Positions 1-7,339 of a stretch of DNA of 64,000 bases are shown here, in pieces. The notes under the pieces were generated by a model that had not been told where the DNA came from, did no database searches, and saw nothing but the letters and a program-made list of their open reading frames with translations. The translations under genes and the position numbers were made by a program. Where the stretch lies: contig NZ_NRQY01000001.1 of NCBI RefSeq assembly GCF_003996855.1, positions 2,760,245-2,824,244 on the forward strand. Reading direction: 5' to 3'. The DNA comes from Morganella morganii. Lineage in GTDB: Bacteria; Pseudomonadota; Gammaproteobacteria; Enterobacterales; Enterobacteriaceae. Positions within the stretch are counted from its first letter, which is position 1. The number at the start of each line of letters is the position of its first letter.

Positions 1-748
1 ATGTCCCGATGGGCTGAAACTTTTCCGGTAAACCAAGGTTTTCGATAAACTTCGGTTTATTCGGAATGTCTGCGCCGTTCTGGTCTTTGGCAAGTTTGCT
101 GTTTACTTCTGTTTTTGTGGCATAGTCGCCGGTTGGCTGCTTACCTGACAGGCCGTTATTTAATTCTGTCCTGGTTGCGTAGTCTCCTGTCGGCTGTTTA
201 CCCGATAACCCTGAACTTAACTCAGTTTTAGTGGCGTAAATTTTTGCGGATTTAGCCTCTGATTCCTGAATTGCGGTATCAATACTTTTTGTCACATACT
301 CCCGCGTTGCCAGCACCACAGACGGATCAACTTTCAGGGTGATAGCCTGTGTGCTGCTGACCATCAGCACCATCTGAATAACCTGCGTCCGGCCTGACCC
401 CTCCTGTAAATTCGGCTTGTAGGTTTCCGGGGCGTTACCAACCGCGATCAGGCCGCCGTTATCATCAAACAGGCCGATTTCACGGATGAACCAACCGCCC
501 TCATTTTCAGGGATCACCTGTTCGGCAATGATGAAATTCGGGTTTTTCTCGTCAATAGATACCTGATTGACTGCCGCCCGGCGGGTTTCGCGGACTAATT
601 TTGTCTGCGCCGGATCAGGAACCGGCAGTGTGCCGCCGCCGTCACCGACCGCCATTGCGGAGATATTCATCTGCGTACCCAGCGCGACAGCGTTCGCCAG
701 CTGTGCCGCGCCGTAGTTCGTCAGGATAGCGAAATACTTTGCTGTCAT
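1..748 (-). CDS. Phage tail fibre protein, P2 gpH-like (C-terminus outside window)
   Basis: The first part of a P2 gpH-like tail fibre, which carries receptor binding at the tip of the tail. The frame is open from the ATG at 748 to the window edge. It starts MTAKYFAILTNYGA and continues with the conserved N-terminal domain that attaches the fibre to the baseplate (about residues 1-150, including GDGGG and a GGWFIREIGLFDDNG segment). After residue 173 comes a short repeat region (19-residue units) typical of fibre shafts. The start overlaps the gpI stop as ATGA, so translation is coupled. The receptor-binding end cannot be judged here. Confidence 0.9.
   Translation of the reverse strand, partial: MTAKYFAILTNYGAAQLANAVALGTQMNISAMAVGDGGGTLPVPDPAQTKLVRETRRAAVNQVSIDEKNPNFIIAEQVIPENEGGWFIREIGLFDDNGGLIAVGNAPETYKPNLQEGSGRTQVIQMVLMVSSTQAITLKVDPSVVLATREYVTKSIDTAIQESEAKSAKIYATKTELSSGLSGKQPTGDYATRTELNNGLSGKQPTGDYATKTEVNSKLAKDQNGADIPNKPKFIENLGLPEKFQPIGT
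116..229 (-). repeat. Two tandem 57-bp units in the tail fibre gene
   Basis: Two adjacent 57-bp units code for a 19-residue repeat with the core LSGKQPTGDYAT followed by K/R-TEL or K-TEV. The copies differ at several silent and a few coding positions. A third, degenerate start (KTEVNSKL) follows. Such repeats form the triple-stranded shaft of tail fibres and let the length change by recombination. Confidence 0.85.
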
Positions 749-1353
749 GGGTTTACTCTCACTTTATCAATGGTTATCAGCGCGGCACCAAAATAGTCCG
801 CGCTTTCCACCCAGACGGTTTCCGGGATATACGGATAAACAGTCAGCGTGTCGCCGGTGTTGGTGGCGGCACCGCAGTAAAAATGTCCGGATGTGCTCAG
901 GTTGATAGACAAACCCAGCAGGTGACGACTGAGGGGCTTCGCATCAAATATCAGGCGTTCCAGTTCGTAATAGGTTTCTTCAGTGATGCCACTTTCCGAT
1001 ACGCCGACCGTCAGGCGGAATGTCCCGTTCCGGTCGCCGGTTTTCCACCACTCCGTGATGCGGATCAGATAGCCCAACGGCTCCACGACACGCCGCAGCG
1101 CACCGATGGTGCCCTTATGTTTGTGAACGAACATTGACGCCTTGATAACATCCCGCTTTGTCCGCTCCGGCCAGTCGGCATCCCAGCGGTCAACCGACCA
1201 CGCCCACGCCAGATACGGCAGCAGATGCAGCGGACAGGTATCCGGATTGACCAGGGTTTTTAGCGGTACCGGCACGCGCTGTATTTCTGCACATGCCTGA
1301 GCAGCGGCAAGTTCCAGCGGGCTGGAGCCGGTCGGCAGCAGGCGGCTACTCAT
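745..1353 (-). CDS. Phage tail protein I (baseplate, P2 gpI)
   Basis: A 202-residue protein with the features of P2 gpI, a baseplate component that links the wedge to the tail fibre. The segments LLPYLAWAWSVDRWD and KGTIGALRRVVEPLG are typical of the family. Length agrees with the family (about 180-200). The gene overlaps gpJ upstream by 8 bases and gpH downstream by 4 bases, as expected for a coupled late operon reading leftward. Confidence 0.93.
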   Translation of the reverse strand: MSSRLLPTGSSPLELAAAQACAEIQRVPVPLKTLVNPDTCPLHLLPYLAWAWSVDRWDADWPERTKRDVIKASMFVHKHKGTIGALRRVVEPLGYLIRITEWWKTGDRNGTFRLTVGVSESGITEETYYELERLIFDAKPLSRHLLGLSINLSTSGHFYCGAATNTGDTLTVYPYIPETVWVESADYFGAALITIDKVRVNP

Positions 1354-2246
1354 CAGATCCCCCGACCGTGATTGTCACATCGGTACAAAATGACGCCTGT
1401 GTATTGCTGATCACGATGTCTTTTGCCGGGCTTTTCAGTTCAACGCGTTGAACCCCCTCAACATGCAGGGCGGCGTAAATGGCCGACAGCCGGATATCAC
1501 GCCCGATACGGTGCTGCTCTTTCACATACCGCGCTATCCGTTCCCGTGCGGCGACTTCTATCGGTTCGGATTCCGGTGTCGGGAACAGATAAAGCACCGC
1601 ATCAATGGTGTAATTGATTATCTCAACGGATTTCACAGTCACGCGGTCAGCCACCGGGCGCACATTCTCATCATTCAGCGCCTTATCAACTAGGGTCAGC
1701 AGTTCCGCCGGTGCCGTGCCGTCACCCTCGCGTGACAACACGCTGACGGTCACACAGGCAGGTTCCGGACTGATTGCCGAGGCATCCGCGACCAGTCCGG
1801 ATGCGCTGCGTGCATGAAAAACATAAGCACCTACGGGCCCGGCAACACTCATTCCTTCAAACGCCTGCGGAATACGCATCCGGAAATCAGCATCGGATTC
1901 ATAAACGGCCGGCAGTGGCGGGGTCGTCAGCCGCCTGAATGACCAGCTGGGGAACGTTGTTGTTCGCGCCCAGCTGATCCAAATCCGCCCCGTAGGCATA
2001 GGCCACCATACAGGCGCGGGCGGCTTCATTAACGTGCTGGCGCAGCAGCATTTCCCGGTAGGCACTTTCCTGTAACAGTTTGGTCAGCGGTTCGGATTCC
2101 AGTTGCAGCACACGGGTGACCGGCACCCGCAGTTCTTCCGGCAGGGATTCCAGCAAGGCAGCTTTGCGCTCAGTGAAAATCTGTTCGAAATCTAACGTTT
2201 CGATCACGTCCGGCGGCGGTAACTGGCTGATGTCGATGGTTGGCAT
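1346..2246 (-). pseudogene. Baseplate assembly protein J (P2 gpJ), frameshifted
   Basis: gpJ forms the baseplate wedge together with W and I. The N-terminal part reads from the ATG at 2246 (MPTIDISQLPPPDVIE) through LGANNNVPQLVIQAADDP and then ends early at 1899. The rest of the protein (PPLPAVYESDADFRMRIPQAFEG to the stop at 1346) lies in a different frame. The two parts join near the GGGG run at 1920-1923, where one base too many or two too few would explain the shift. Joined, they give about 300 residues, the normal gpJ length. It could be prophage decay or a sequencing error. Start overlaps closely with the end of gpW. Confidence 0.85.
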
Positions 2247-2248
2247 GA

Positions 2249-2587
2249 TTACCCCCGGGGAATTTCTGCCGTAAACGGCTGGTTATCGGTTTTTGTACCC
2301 TGAAAATACAGGGTCGGTACGTTGTTTTCGTCCGGTTTTACTTCAATGCGTTGCAGGCTGATACGCGGCTCCCAGCGCATTAACGCCATATAACAGGCGC
2401 TCATGACTTTCAGGCGCGTTGCCTTGTTATCCGGTTCATCAATCAGCTCTGACAGTAATGAACCGTATTCACGGCGCATCACGCGGGAACCGATCGGCGT
2501 GTGCAGAATGTCGTACATGCTCTGCGTAATATGCGCATCGTCACTGATGGCCATACCCGTTTTTTTATCAAAGCCGCTGTATGTCAT
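2249..2587 (-). CDS. Baseplate assembly protein W (P2 gpW)
   Basis: A 112-residue homologue of P2 gpW, a T4 gp25-like baseplate wedge protein. It has the family segment IGSRVMRREYGS and the ending QPFTAEIPRG. A further upstream start is possible, but the ATG at 2587 overlaps the gpV stop as ATGA and gives the usual N-terminus MTYSGFDKKTG, so I chose it. It lies between V and J as in P2. Confidence 0.93.
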   Translation of the reverse strand: MTYSGFDKKTGMAISDDAHITQSMYDILHTPIGSRVMRREYGSLLSELIDEPDNKATRLKVMSACYMALMRWEPRISLQRIEVKPDENNVPTLYFQGTKTDNQPFTAEIPRG

Positions 2588-3213
2588 TTTATTCCGTCCG
2601 TCCAACTGCCGCCGCGTTCTACGCCGCCGTGATTATGGTCGTCAATCACGACACCGTTTGATGAAAACTTACCGCCCTTATGAGTGATATTTCCGGTCAT
2701 TTCACCGCCTTTTTCCACATTCAGGGTTGCGCACGTCAGGTTGTTTGAGCACACCACTTTCGGGGTATTAAAATTAATCTGCGTGCTGGCCGTCACTGTC
2801 ACTTCCGGGGCGGTTGCATCAATTTTTTGCGCTGCGTTCACCCTGGCTTTCTGAATGCCGGTCACCGTTAATTCACCGGTTTCCGGCTCGTATTCGATAA
2901 CGGCACCGTCACTGAATGTTTTGTGCATGGCCTGCGCACTGTGGCTCGGTGCCCCGTTTGCATCGCTGTACAGCGAGCACAGCACAAATGCCGTGGTTAA
3001 TTCACCATTCACAGCACCGATCATGACCTGCTCACCGGCAACCGGTGCCCACCATGACCGCCCCGCTCCGGCACGGTCAGCACCCCAGCGGATCCAGTCG
3101 GTGAGAATGTCCCCGGTTCTGACCCGGCAGACCATCTTTTCAGTGTCCACCTCTTCAACCACGCCCACGCGTAACAGGTTGGAAATAAGGCGTTCCAGTT
3201 CGTTCAGTGTCAT
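2584..3213 (-). CDS. Baseplate spike protein V (P2 gpV)
   Basis: A 209-residue homologue of P2 gpV, the trimeric spike at the tip of the tail tube that pierces the outer membrane. The N-terminal half carries the OB-fold (VEEVDTEKMVCRVRTG, WWAPVAGEQVMIG). The C-terminal part is rich in short beta repeats and contains HNHGG, resembling the iron-binding HxH tip motif of the family. ATGA overlaps link it to S upstream and W downstream. Confidence 0.93.
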   Translation of the reverse strand: MTLNELERLISNLLRVGVVEEVDTEKMVCRVRTGDILTDWIRWGADRAGAGRSWWAPVAGEQVMIGAVNGELTTAFVLCSLYSDANGAPSHSAQAMHKTFSDGAVIEYEPETGELTVTGIQKARVNAAQKIDATAPEVTVTASTQINFNTPKVVCSNNLTCATLNVEKGGEMTGNITHKGGKFSSNGVVIDDHNHGGVERGGSWTDGIK

Positions 3214-3851
3214 CGTGAGTTCACCAAATCCTGATAAATAAGCTCCAGCAGCCCGGCGCGTTCGTACTGCGACAAGCCGAGTAATTCGCGTTTTGGGTAC
3301 TGTGTCCGCGCCAGCTCGTTAACGGCACCGGTGAGGCCGTACTGATGCTGCCGGGCAATTGCGGTGGCTTTACCCTGAAACCCGACAACGGCGGCATCCG
3401 GAAAAGCCTGCGCCCGTAAAAACCGGGCAGTGCGCAGCCGCTTAAACATCGGATCCCCGCGCTTTGTGCTGCGGCGTGTTTCTGACAGGTCGATGGACAG
3501 AAAGCGTTCAATATCTTTTCGCATGAATGACCGTACCGCGCCGCGCTCTTCGTCATAGCCGGTAATCATCCGACCGTTGCGCCCTTTGGTGTTACGCCAG
3601 CCCCGCAGGCGGCGGACTTCGCCCTTATACAGAAATTCAACGCCCCGCTTTGACCGCAGCACCTGTGTTTTTCGTGCCTGGTAAGGTGAGCCGTCCGCAT
3701 TTTGCTGACTGCGGATCCGTTTTTGCTGGTCTGCCCGGATAGCTTTTGCCAGTTTTGCCGACAACCGGCGGCGGTATGCCGGGCTTGTCGTTGACAGCAG
3801 CCGCGATAACTCGGCATCCAACTGTGAAAACAACGTGGTTTCGTTACTCAT
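3210..3851 (-). CDS. Tail completion protein S (P2 gpS-like virion morphogenesis protein)
   Basis: A P2 gpS-like protein needed to finish the tail and join it to the head. The N-terminus (QLDAELSRLLSTTSPAYRRRLSAKLAKAIR) and the C-terminal ELARTQYPKRELLGLS are typical. At 213 residues it is longer than P2 gpS (about 150); the extra length lies in the middle, rich in Arg and Lys. The longer form is known from related phages, so I do not read it as damage. It overlaps R and V by 4 bases each. Confidence 0.88.
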   Translation of the reverse strand: MSNETTLFSQLDAELSRLLSTTSPAYRRRLSAKLAKAIRADQQKRIRSQQNADGSPYQARKTQVLRSKRGVEFLYKGEVRRLRGWRNTKGRNGRMITGYDEERGAVRSFMRKDIERFLSIDLSETRRSTKRGDPMFKRLRTARFLRAQAFPDAAVVGFQGKATAIARQHQYGLTGAVNELARTQYPKRELLGLSQYERAGLLELIYQDLVNSR

Positions 3852-4270
3852 GCTGCCACCTTGCGGGGGTTAAAATCCGGTTCCGGCAGGTGTGTAACGA
3901 TATCTTCACCGTCTGTTTCCTCAACAATCACACGCTCTGTCACCGGCATAACAAACAAAATATCAGCTGTGTTGTTATCCAGAATATCCGCATCAAAACT
4001 GATCCCGCGTTCGCGCTTGTCCGGGTTGAATATCAGTGACGGCTGATGCTTCCGCACCCATTTCAGGATGGTGACTGTCAGATTATCCAGTGAGTTCGGG
4101 TAATCCATTGCCAGTACGTTCAGCTCATAGCTGTACAGAAACGAGAGCCCGGGCGTACTGGTTGCGATAATCGACCCCTTTGACGCGTACACTTCCAGTG
4201 CTTCGGCGTTCTGCCTGAAATATGGCTCCCGCGCCGTCAGAAAATCCCGCAGTAACTTTGGTTTCAGCAT
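3848..4270 (-). CDS. Tail completion protein R (P2 gpR)
   Basis: A 140-residue P2 gpR homologue that acts with S in tail completion. It begins MLKPKLLRDFLTAREPYF and has the family segment LNVLAMDYPNSLDNLTV. The ATG at 4270 shares bases with the stop of the small membrane gene upstream (TGATG), which supports this start over one codon earlier. The end overlaps gpS by 4 bases. Confidence 0.92.
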   Translation of the reverse strand: MLKPKLLRDFLTAREPYFRQNAEALEVYASKGSIIATSTPGLSFLYSYELNVLAMDYPNSLDNLTVTILKWVRKHQPSLIFNPDKRERGISFDADILDNNTADILFVMPVTERVIVEETDGEDIVTHLPEPDFNPRKVAA

Positions 4271-4425
4271 CACTGCCCCCTGTTGTGGTTAATCGCACTG
4301 ACACAGCGCTTCTCAAGGCTTTTACGGTCAGTACCGCAACTGTCATCTGTCAGCAGACAGACCGATGAGATCAGAAACACGGCCAGAAAAATCAGTGTGC
4401 CAATGACATAACAGACTGTTTTCAT
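4270..4425 (-). CDS. Small membrane protein in the lysis cassette, unknown
   Basis: A 51-residue reading frame that begins MKTVCYVIGTLIFLAVF. One hydrophobic helix (about residues 5-25) is followed by a short charged tail with several Cys residues. Its ATG overlaps the Rz stop as ATGA, and its stop overlaps the gpR start as TGATG, so it fits exactly into the coupled chain of genes. This placement is strong evidence that it is translated. No family was recognised. It might act in lysis timing, as it lies where P2 keeps lysis genes, but that is only a guess from position. Confidence 0.7.
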   Translation of the reverse strand: MKTVCYVIGTLIFLAVFLISSVCLLTDDSCGTDRKSLEKRCVSAINHNRGQ

Positions 4426-4928
4426 GGTGATACCCTGCACTGTTTTTCTAACTCCCTGACCCGGGATTGCAGATAATCTAATTTTGCCTGGTCGCTGATG
4501 ATTCCGGCTCTGATATCGAAAACAGTTCGTTCAGCTTTTTCAGTGAGTCGGATTTCGGTTCCATCGCCCACGCTGCCGCCGCCGGTATTTCTGCCTGCTG
4601 ACAATTCACAGGTGGCAAGATCGGCACCGGTGAGCCGCAACCGGCGAGCACCATCACGAACGGCATCACGCAGATGATTATTTTCCTCAAGCGCATCTTT
4701 CAGTTTTCCTGTGTGTCTGGCGTCCAGTTCTGCGGCTTTACGCTGTGCTGTCCGCATCCGTTCCGCTGCTGCATCACTTTGCTGTTTCGCTGCCAGCGTC
4801 AGCGCGTTTAATGTGGTCTGGTGTGTGGTGGTCAGTACGGCGATTTTCCTGTCGTAGTGCCATCTCCCGCCGACAGTCAGCAGTAACAGGCCAACAATGG
4901 CATAGGTCGAAAAGCCGCTCTTATTCAT
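4422..4928 (-). CDS. Rz-like inner membrane spanin (LysB-type)
   Basis: A 168-residue i-spanin. The N-terminal membrane anchor (STYAIVGLLLLTVGG) is followed by a long coiled coil rich in Ala, Arg, Glu and Gln that spans the periplasm. With its lipoprotein partner encoded inside it in another frame, it fuses inner and outer membranes at the last step of lysis. The frame is open further upstream, but the ATG at 4928 gives MNKSGFSTYAIVG and lies just inside the end of the endolysin gene, so it is the likely start. Confidence 0.88.
   Translation of the reverse strand: MNKSGFSTYAIVGLLLLTVGGRWHYDRKIAVLTTTHQTTLNALTLAAKQQSDAAAERMRTAQRKAAELDARHTGKLKDALEENNHLRDAVRDGARRLRLTGADLATCELSAGRNTGGGSVGDGTEIRLTEKAERTVFDIRAGIISDQAKLDYLQSRVRELEKQCRVSP
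4478..4696 (-). CDS. Rz1-like outer membrane lipoprotein spanin, nested in Rz
   Basis: A 72-residue o-spanin wholly inside the Rz gene in a different frame. It begins MRLRKIIICVMPFVMV and has the lipobox LAGC, so mature protein starts at Cys20, followed by a Pro-containing stretch (SPVPILPP) usual for Rz1. Nested Rz/Rz1 pairs are a known arrangement, as in lambda and P2 LysB/LysC. The lipobox and position make this call firm despite the overlap. Confidence 0.87.
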   Translation of the reverse strand: MRLRKIIICVMPFVMVLAGCGSPVPILPPVNCQQAEIPAAAAWAMEPKSDSLKKLNELFSISEPESSATRQN

Positions 4929-5466
4929 CGTCCAGACCCCAGCACGCAAGCGCGGCTTCCTGTTCCCGGCGCAGTACCTGACCGTAACAGCCGTTTTTCT
5001 GTCCTTTGGTCTTCCGGCAGTCTTTCCCGCCGTCATAGATCCAGCGCTTTATTTCCTGACAGGCACCGCGTTTATCACCGGCATTCAGTTTTTTATAAAA
5101 TGTGGAAGTGAAACATTTCCCCGGGCCGATGTTATACGGGCAAAAGCTGGCAATACCGGCGATCTGTGCATCATTCAGCGGCACATGCACATTACGCAGC
5201 ACCCACTGCACCGCCTTTTCAGCTTCAGCGCGGTTCACTTTGGCGCACTGCTCCGCTGTCAGTGTCATACCGCGCTTTACCGGCTGGCCGTCAATCCGGG
5301 TCACGCCCCGGCAGATAGTCCAGATACCACCGCCGTCCTGATACGCGGTCAGCAAATTACCTTCTTTCTCATCCAGAAACTGATCAACAATGGCCGTCGC
5401 TCCGGCACCACCCAGCAACAAACCGATCATTACTTTGCTGAATACATTCAGGTTATTCTGTTGCAT
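4921..5466 (-). CDS. Endolysin, GH24 lysozyme with signal-arrest-release helix
   Basis: A 181-residue muramidase of glycoside hydrolase family 24, cutting the MurNAc-GlcNAc bond in peptidoglycan. The catalytic triad has the usual spacing: Glu, eight residues, Asp, five residues, Thr, within EGNLLTAYQDGGGIWT. The N-terminal weakly hydrophobic helix (KVMIGLLLGGAGATAIV) suggests a SAR endolysin that is exported by Sec and freed when a holin depolarises the membrane. The ATG at 5466 overlaps the holin stop (ATGA), which decides the start. Confidence 0.92.
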   Translation of the reverse strand: MQQNNLNVFSKVMIGLLLGGAGATAIVDQFLDEKEGNLLTAYQDGGGIWTICRGVTRIDGQPVKRGMTLTAEQCAKVNRAEAEKAVQWVLRNVHVPLNDAQIAGIASFCPYNIGPGKCFTSTFYKKLNAGDKRGACQEIKRWIYDGGKDCRKTKGQKNGCYGQVLRREQEAALACWGLDDE

Positions 5467-5726
5467 CACAATTCCTGTTTCGGTGCGGTAATGAAATCTT
5501 TTGCGGATTCGCCGCTGACACCCTGCTGTTTCAGTGCCGCCACATAATCCGCCCATATCGCCGTGCGCTGCTGCTGCGAGCGCCGGTTAAGCAGGTAATT
5601 CAGCACGCCGAGCGCAATACTGACGGCCAGCCCGATTAAAAAACCCATTTCATACAGCGAAAGCCCTGAGAAAAACGCGCCAATCGTGGCGAAAAAATAG
5701 GTGAGTCTGCTGTGTAATTCGTCCAT
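5466..5726 (-). CDS. Phage holin, small membrane protein
   Basis: An 86-residue protein beginning MDELHSRLTYFFATIGAFF with two hydrophobic helices (about residues 8-25 and 29-47) and a charged C-terminal tail (NRRSQQQR). This is the layout of class II holins of the phage 21 S type, which make small pores that trigger SAR endolysins. It sits between X and the endolysin as in P2 (gpY position). The ATG at 5726 gives this family N-terminus; a longer frame upstream overlaps gpX and is unlikely. Confidence 0.88.
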   Translation of the reverse strand: MDELHSRLTYFFATIGAFFSGLSLYEMGFLIGLAVSIALGVLNYLLNRRSQQQRTAIWADYVAALKQQGVSGESAKDFITAPKQEL

Positions 5727-5728
5727 CC

Positions 5729-5929
5729 CTAATCCCACAATTGAACGGTATCTTTCTGTTTCGGTTCGGTGATATCCGGCATTTCCACCCACTGCCCCGG
5801 ACGTAAAACGGTTGCCAGACACAGCCCAGGATTCGCATCAAGCACCTGCGTGACTACTCCCTGAGTGCGCCGGTAGTGCCGGTAACAGAGTAAATCCACG
5901 GTATCGCCCTGCTGTGCCTGTACTTTCAT
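5729..5929 (-). CDS. Tail protein X (P2 gpX)
   Basis: A 66-residue homologue of P2 gpX, a small tail protein with a LysM-like fold. It starts MKVQAQQGDTVDLLCYRHY and has the typical segment VLDANPGL. The start shares a base with the end of gpL, and the stop lies just before the holin gene. Length and neighbours match P2. Confidence 0.92.
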   Translation of the reverse strand: MKVQAQQGDTVDLLCYRHYRRTQGVVTQVLDANPGLCLATVLRPGQWVEMPDITEPKQKDTVQLWD

Positions 5930-6414
5930 TACGCCAGCTCCGCCACCATGCGCTGCAGCCCCATCAGGTCACGGACGGCGTTCTGTCCGTCCCGGCGCAG
6001 ATCATCAATCTGCGTGCTCAGGGCTTCCGCGTGTTTTTCACCTTCGCGGGTTGTGTCGATATCACGATAATTTTCAATCAGATATGACTTTGTGAAGCTG
6101 TAAACCGCCTGGCGGTATAAAAATAAATGCCGGGTTTCGTCGTTGACCGGTGTTGACGGCACATCACCCAGCTTTTCCGCTGTCTGTACTGCCTGCCATT
6201 CTTTCAGCAGGTCATTGACATACAGGGCGGCACTGGTCGCAGCGTGCTTCAGTCTCGCGGTGGTAACCGTGCCGTTAACCCGCATAGCCCAGCGCAGATC
6301 AGACAGTGTGATATCCGGGTAAAACGGGATGGTTGTCACCACTACGCCCTTGTCACTGATATCTGTCGTTTCATCGGTCGGCGCTACGGCCTTGGGTGCG
6401 ACTAATCCGCTCAT
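5929..6414 (-). CDS. Head completion/stabilisation protein L (P2 gpL)
   Basis: A 161-residue P2 gpL homologue that closes filled heads. Family segments include FYPDITLSDLRWAMRVNGTVT and RHLFLYRQAVYSFTKSYLIENYRDID. A strong ribosome binding site (GAGGTGAT) precedes the ATG at 6414. In an intact phage, M would lie directly upstream; here the upstream gene is an O-M fusion, and a hairpin followed by a T-run lies in between. Confidence 0.93.
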   Translation of the reverse strand: MSGLVAPKAVAPTDETTDISDKGVVVTTIPFYPDITLSDLRWAMRVNGTVTTARLKHAATSAALYVNDLLKEWQAVQTAEKLGDVPSTPVNDETRHLFLYRQAVYSFTKSYLIENYRDIDTTREGEKHAEALSTQIDDLRRDGQNAVRDLMGLQRMVAELA

Positions 6415-6428
6415 GGGATCACCTCGGT

Positions 6429-6488
6429 AAAAAAACGGCGGTGGACGATGAGGACGCAGTAATTAACCCCGCCTCATCGTGCCGCCGT
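6429..6488 (-). terminator. Long hairpin with T-run upstream of gpL
   Basis: Arms ACGGCGG (6435-6441) plus ACGATGAGG (6445-6453) pair with CCTCATCGT (6472-6480) plus CCGCCGT (6482-6488), giving 16 pairs with a small internal loop and an 18-base loop. Read leftward, the stem is followed by a run of seven Ts (6429-6435). It has the form of an intrinsic terminator inside the late operon, just ahead of the gpL ribosome binding site. Its activity is unknown. Confidence 0.65.
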
Positions 6489-6509
6489 GGCACACGGGGG
6501 TGCATTCGG

Positions 6510-7193
6510 TTATGACGCGGTTTTTTTCCGCGCCGTTGTTGTTTTTTTAGTGCTGCCCGGCTTTGGTTTTGTGCCGGTATTTTTCGCCGGTTTCTTTTCC
6601 GGTTCCGGTGCAGCGTCCTGTTTACTGTCGTCAGCTTTTTTCAGCTCCCGTTGCAGCAGCTCAATATCCCGTTTCACACCGGATTTGCTGTGCAGCAGCA
6701 GCGCACGCTGTAACAGCTCAAGCGCCCGGGATTTATCTTCCGGCTGCTTACTCAGCGTGATAACCTGCGTACCGAATGCCGCCGGGGTATCTGTCAGCGC
6801 AACACCGGTCAGATAGGCACCTTTTGCCGCGTCATTCGGGCAATCCGGTAAAAATTCGATACTGGAAAAAATCTTCTGACCGCTTTCGTTCAGGGCGATT
6901 AATGGTGCGTCTTTGACCGGGTCAATGGTGGCGGAGATTTCCAGCGCCAGTTTTCCTTTTAACGGCCCATCCTGTAACTCAAATGCACGGGCAGAATCGA
7001 TCATGGAAAAATGACGCCATGTACTGTCAGGTAAAACGCTGGTGATGTGTTCCAGATTGATACGCGCGGCATATAGCTGCGGATTGTAGTTGTCAGCCAT
7101 CTGCTGAATCTGGTCACGCGTGACAGCAAAGCCGTTTAACGTGCCGCCCTCGGTACAGACGATGACCTGTAGTTTTTTATTGTCTTCTGGCAT
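6510..7193 (-). CDS. gpO-gpM fusion: scaffold/protease N-terminus joined to terminase small subunit C-terminus
   Basis: A 227-residue frame. Residues 1 to about 150 match the N-terminal protease part of the P2 capsid scaffold gpO (MPEDNKKLQVIVCTEGG, SMIDSARAFELQDGPLKGKLALE, TGVALTDTPAAFGT). From about residue 153 (SRALELLQRALLLHSKSGVKRDIE) to the Lys-rich end (ARKKTAS) it instead resembles the C-terminus of the terminase small subunit gpM. The scaffold helix region, the whole capsid gene N and most of M are therefore missing, relative to P2 about 2 kb, with the joint near 6735-6755 and the frame kept. The product should neither scaffold nor package. Comparison is from memory of P2 proteins. 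Confidence 0.82.
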   Translation of the reverse strand: MPEDNKKLQVIVCTEGGTLNGFAVTRDQIQQMADNYNPQLYAARINLEHITSVLPDSTWRHFSMIDSARAFELQDGPLKGKLALEISATIDPVKDAPLIALNESGQKIFSSIEFLPDCPNDAAKGAYLTGVALTDTPAAFGTQVITLSKQPEDKSRALELLQRALLLHSKSGVKRDIELLQRELKKADDSKQDAAPEPEKKPAKNTGTKPKPGSTKKTTTARKKTAS

Positions 7194-7272
7194 GGGTTTT
7201 CACTCCGGAGATAACGACAATTCTGTGTGTCTGTATCTTCGCAAGTGCTTGTTTCCGGTTCAAAACCTTTGC

Positions 7273-7294
7273 CTTGTGACATCGATGTGACAAG
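7273..7294. promoter_or_regulatory. Late-gene activator (Ogr/Delta) type dyad between O and P
   Basis: The sequence reads CTTGT, 12 bases, ACAAG, with a perfect inner ACATCGATGT. P2 late promoters are activated through TTGT-N12-ACAA-like dyads centred near -55 and bound by Ogr. From the centre at about 7283, a start 55 bases leftward would lie near 7228, a sensible leader for O at 7193. The match is by eye; the rightward promoter for P could not be placed. Confidence 0.65.
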
Positions 7295-7339
7295 TGAAAC
7301 CCGTGGAGGTGTACGCGCGCGATGTGGGAAAGTTGACGC

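Noticed and set aside
4125-4346. A 73-residue minus-strand frame over the gpR start
   Set aside because: It lies in another frame of gpR and of the small membrane gene, with no family signal and no ribosome binding site.
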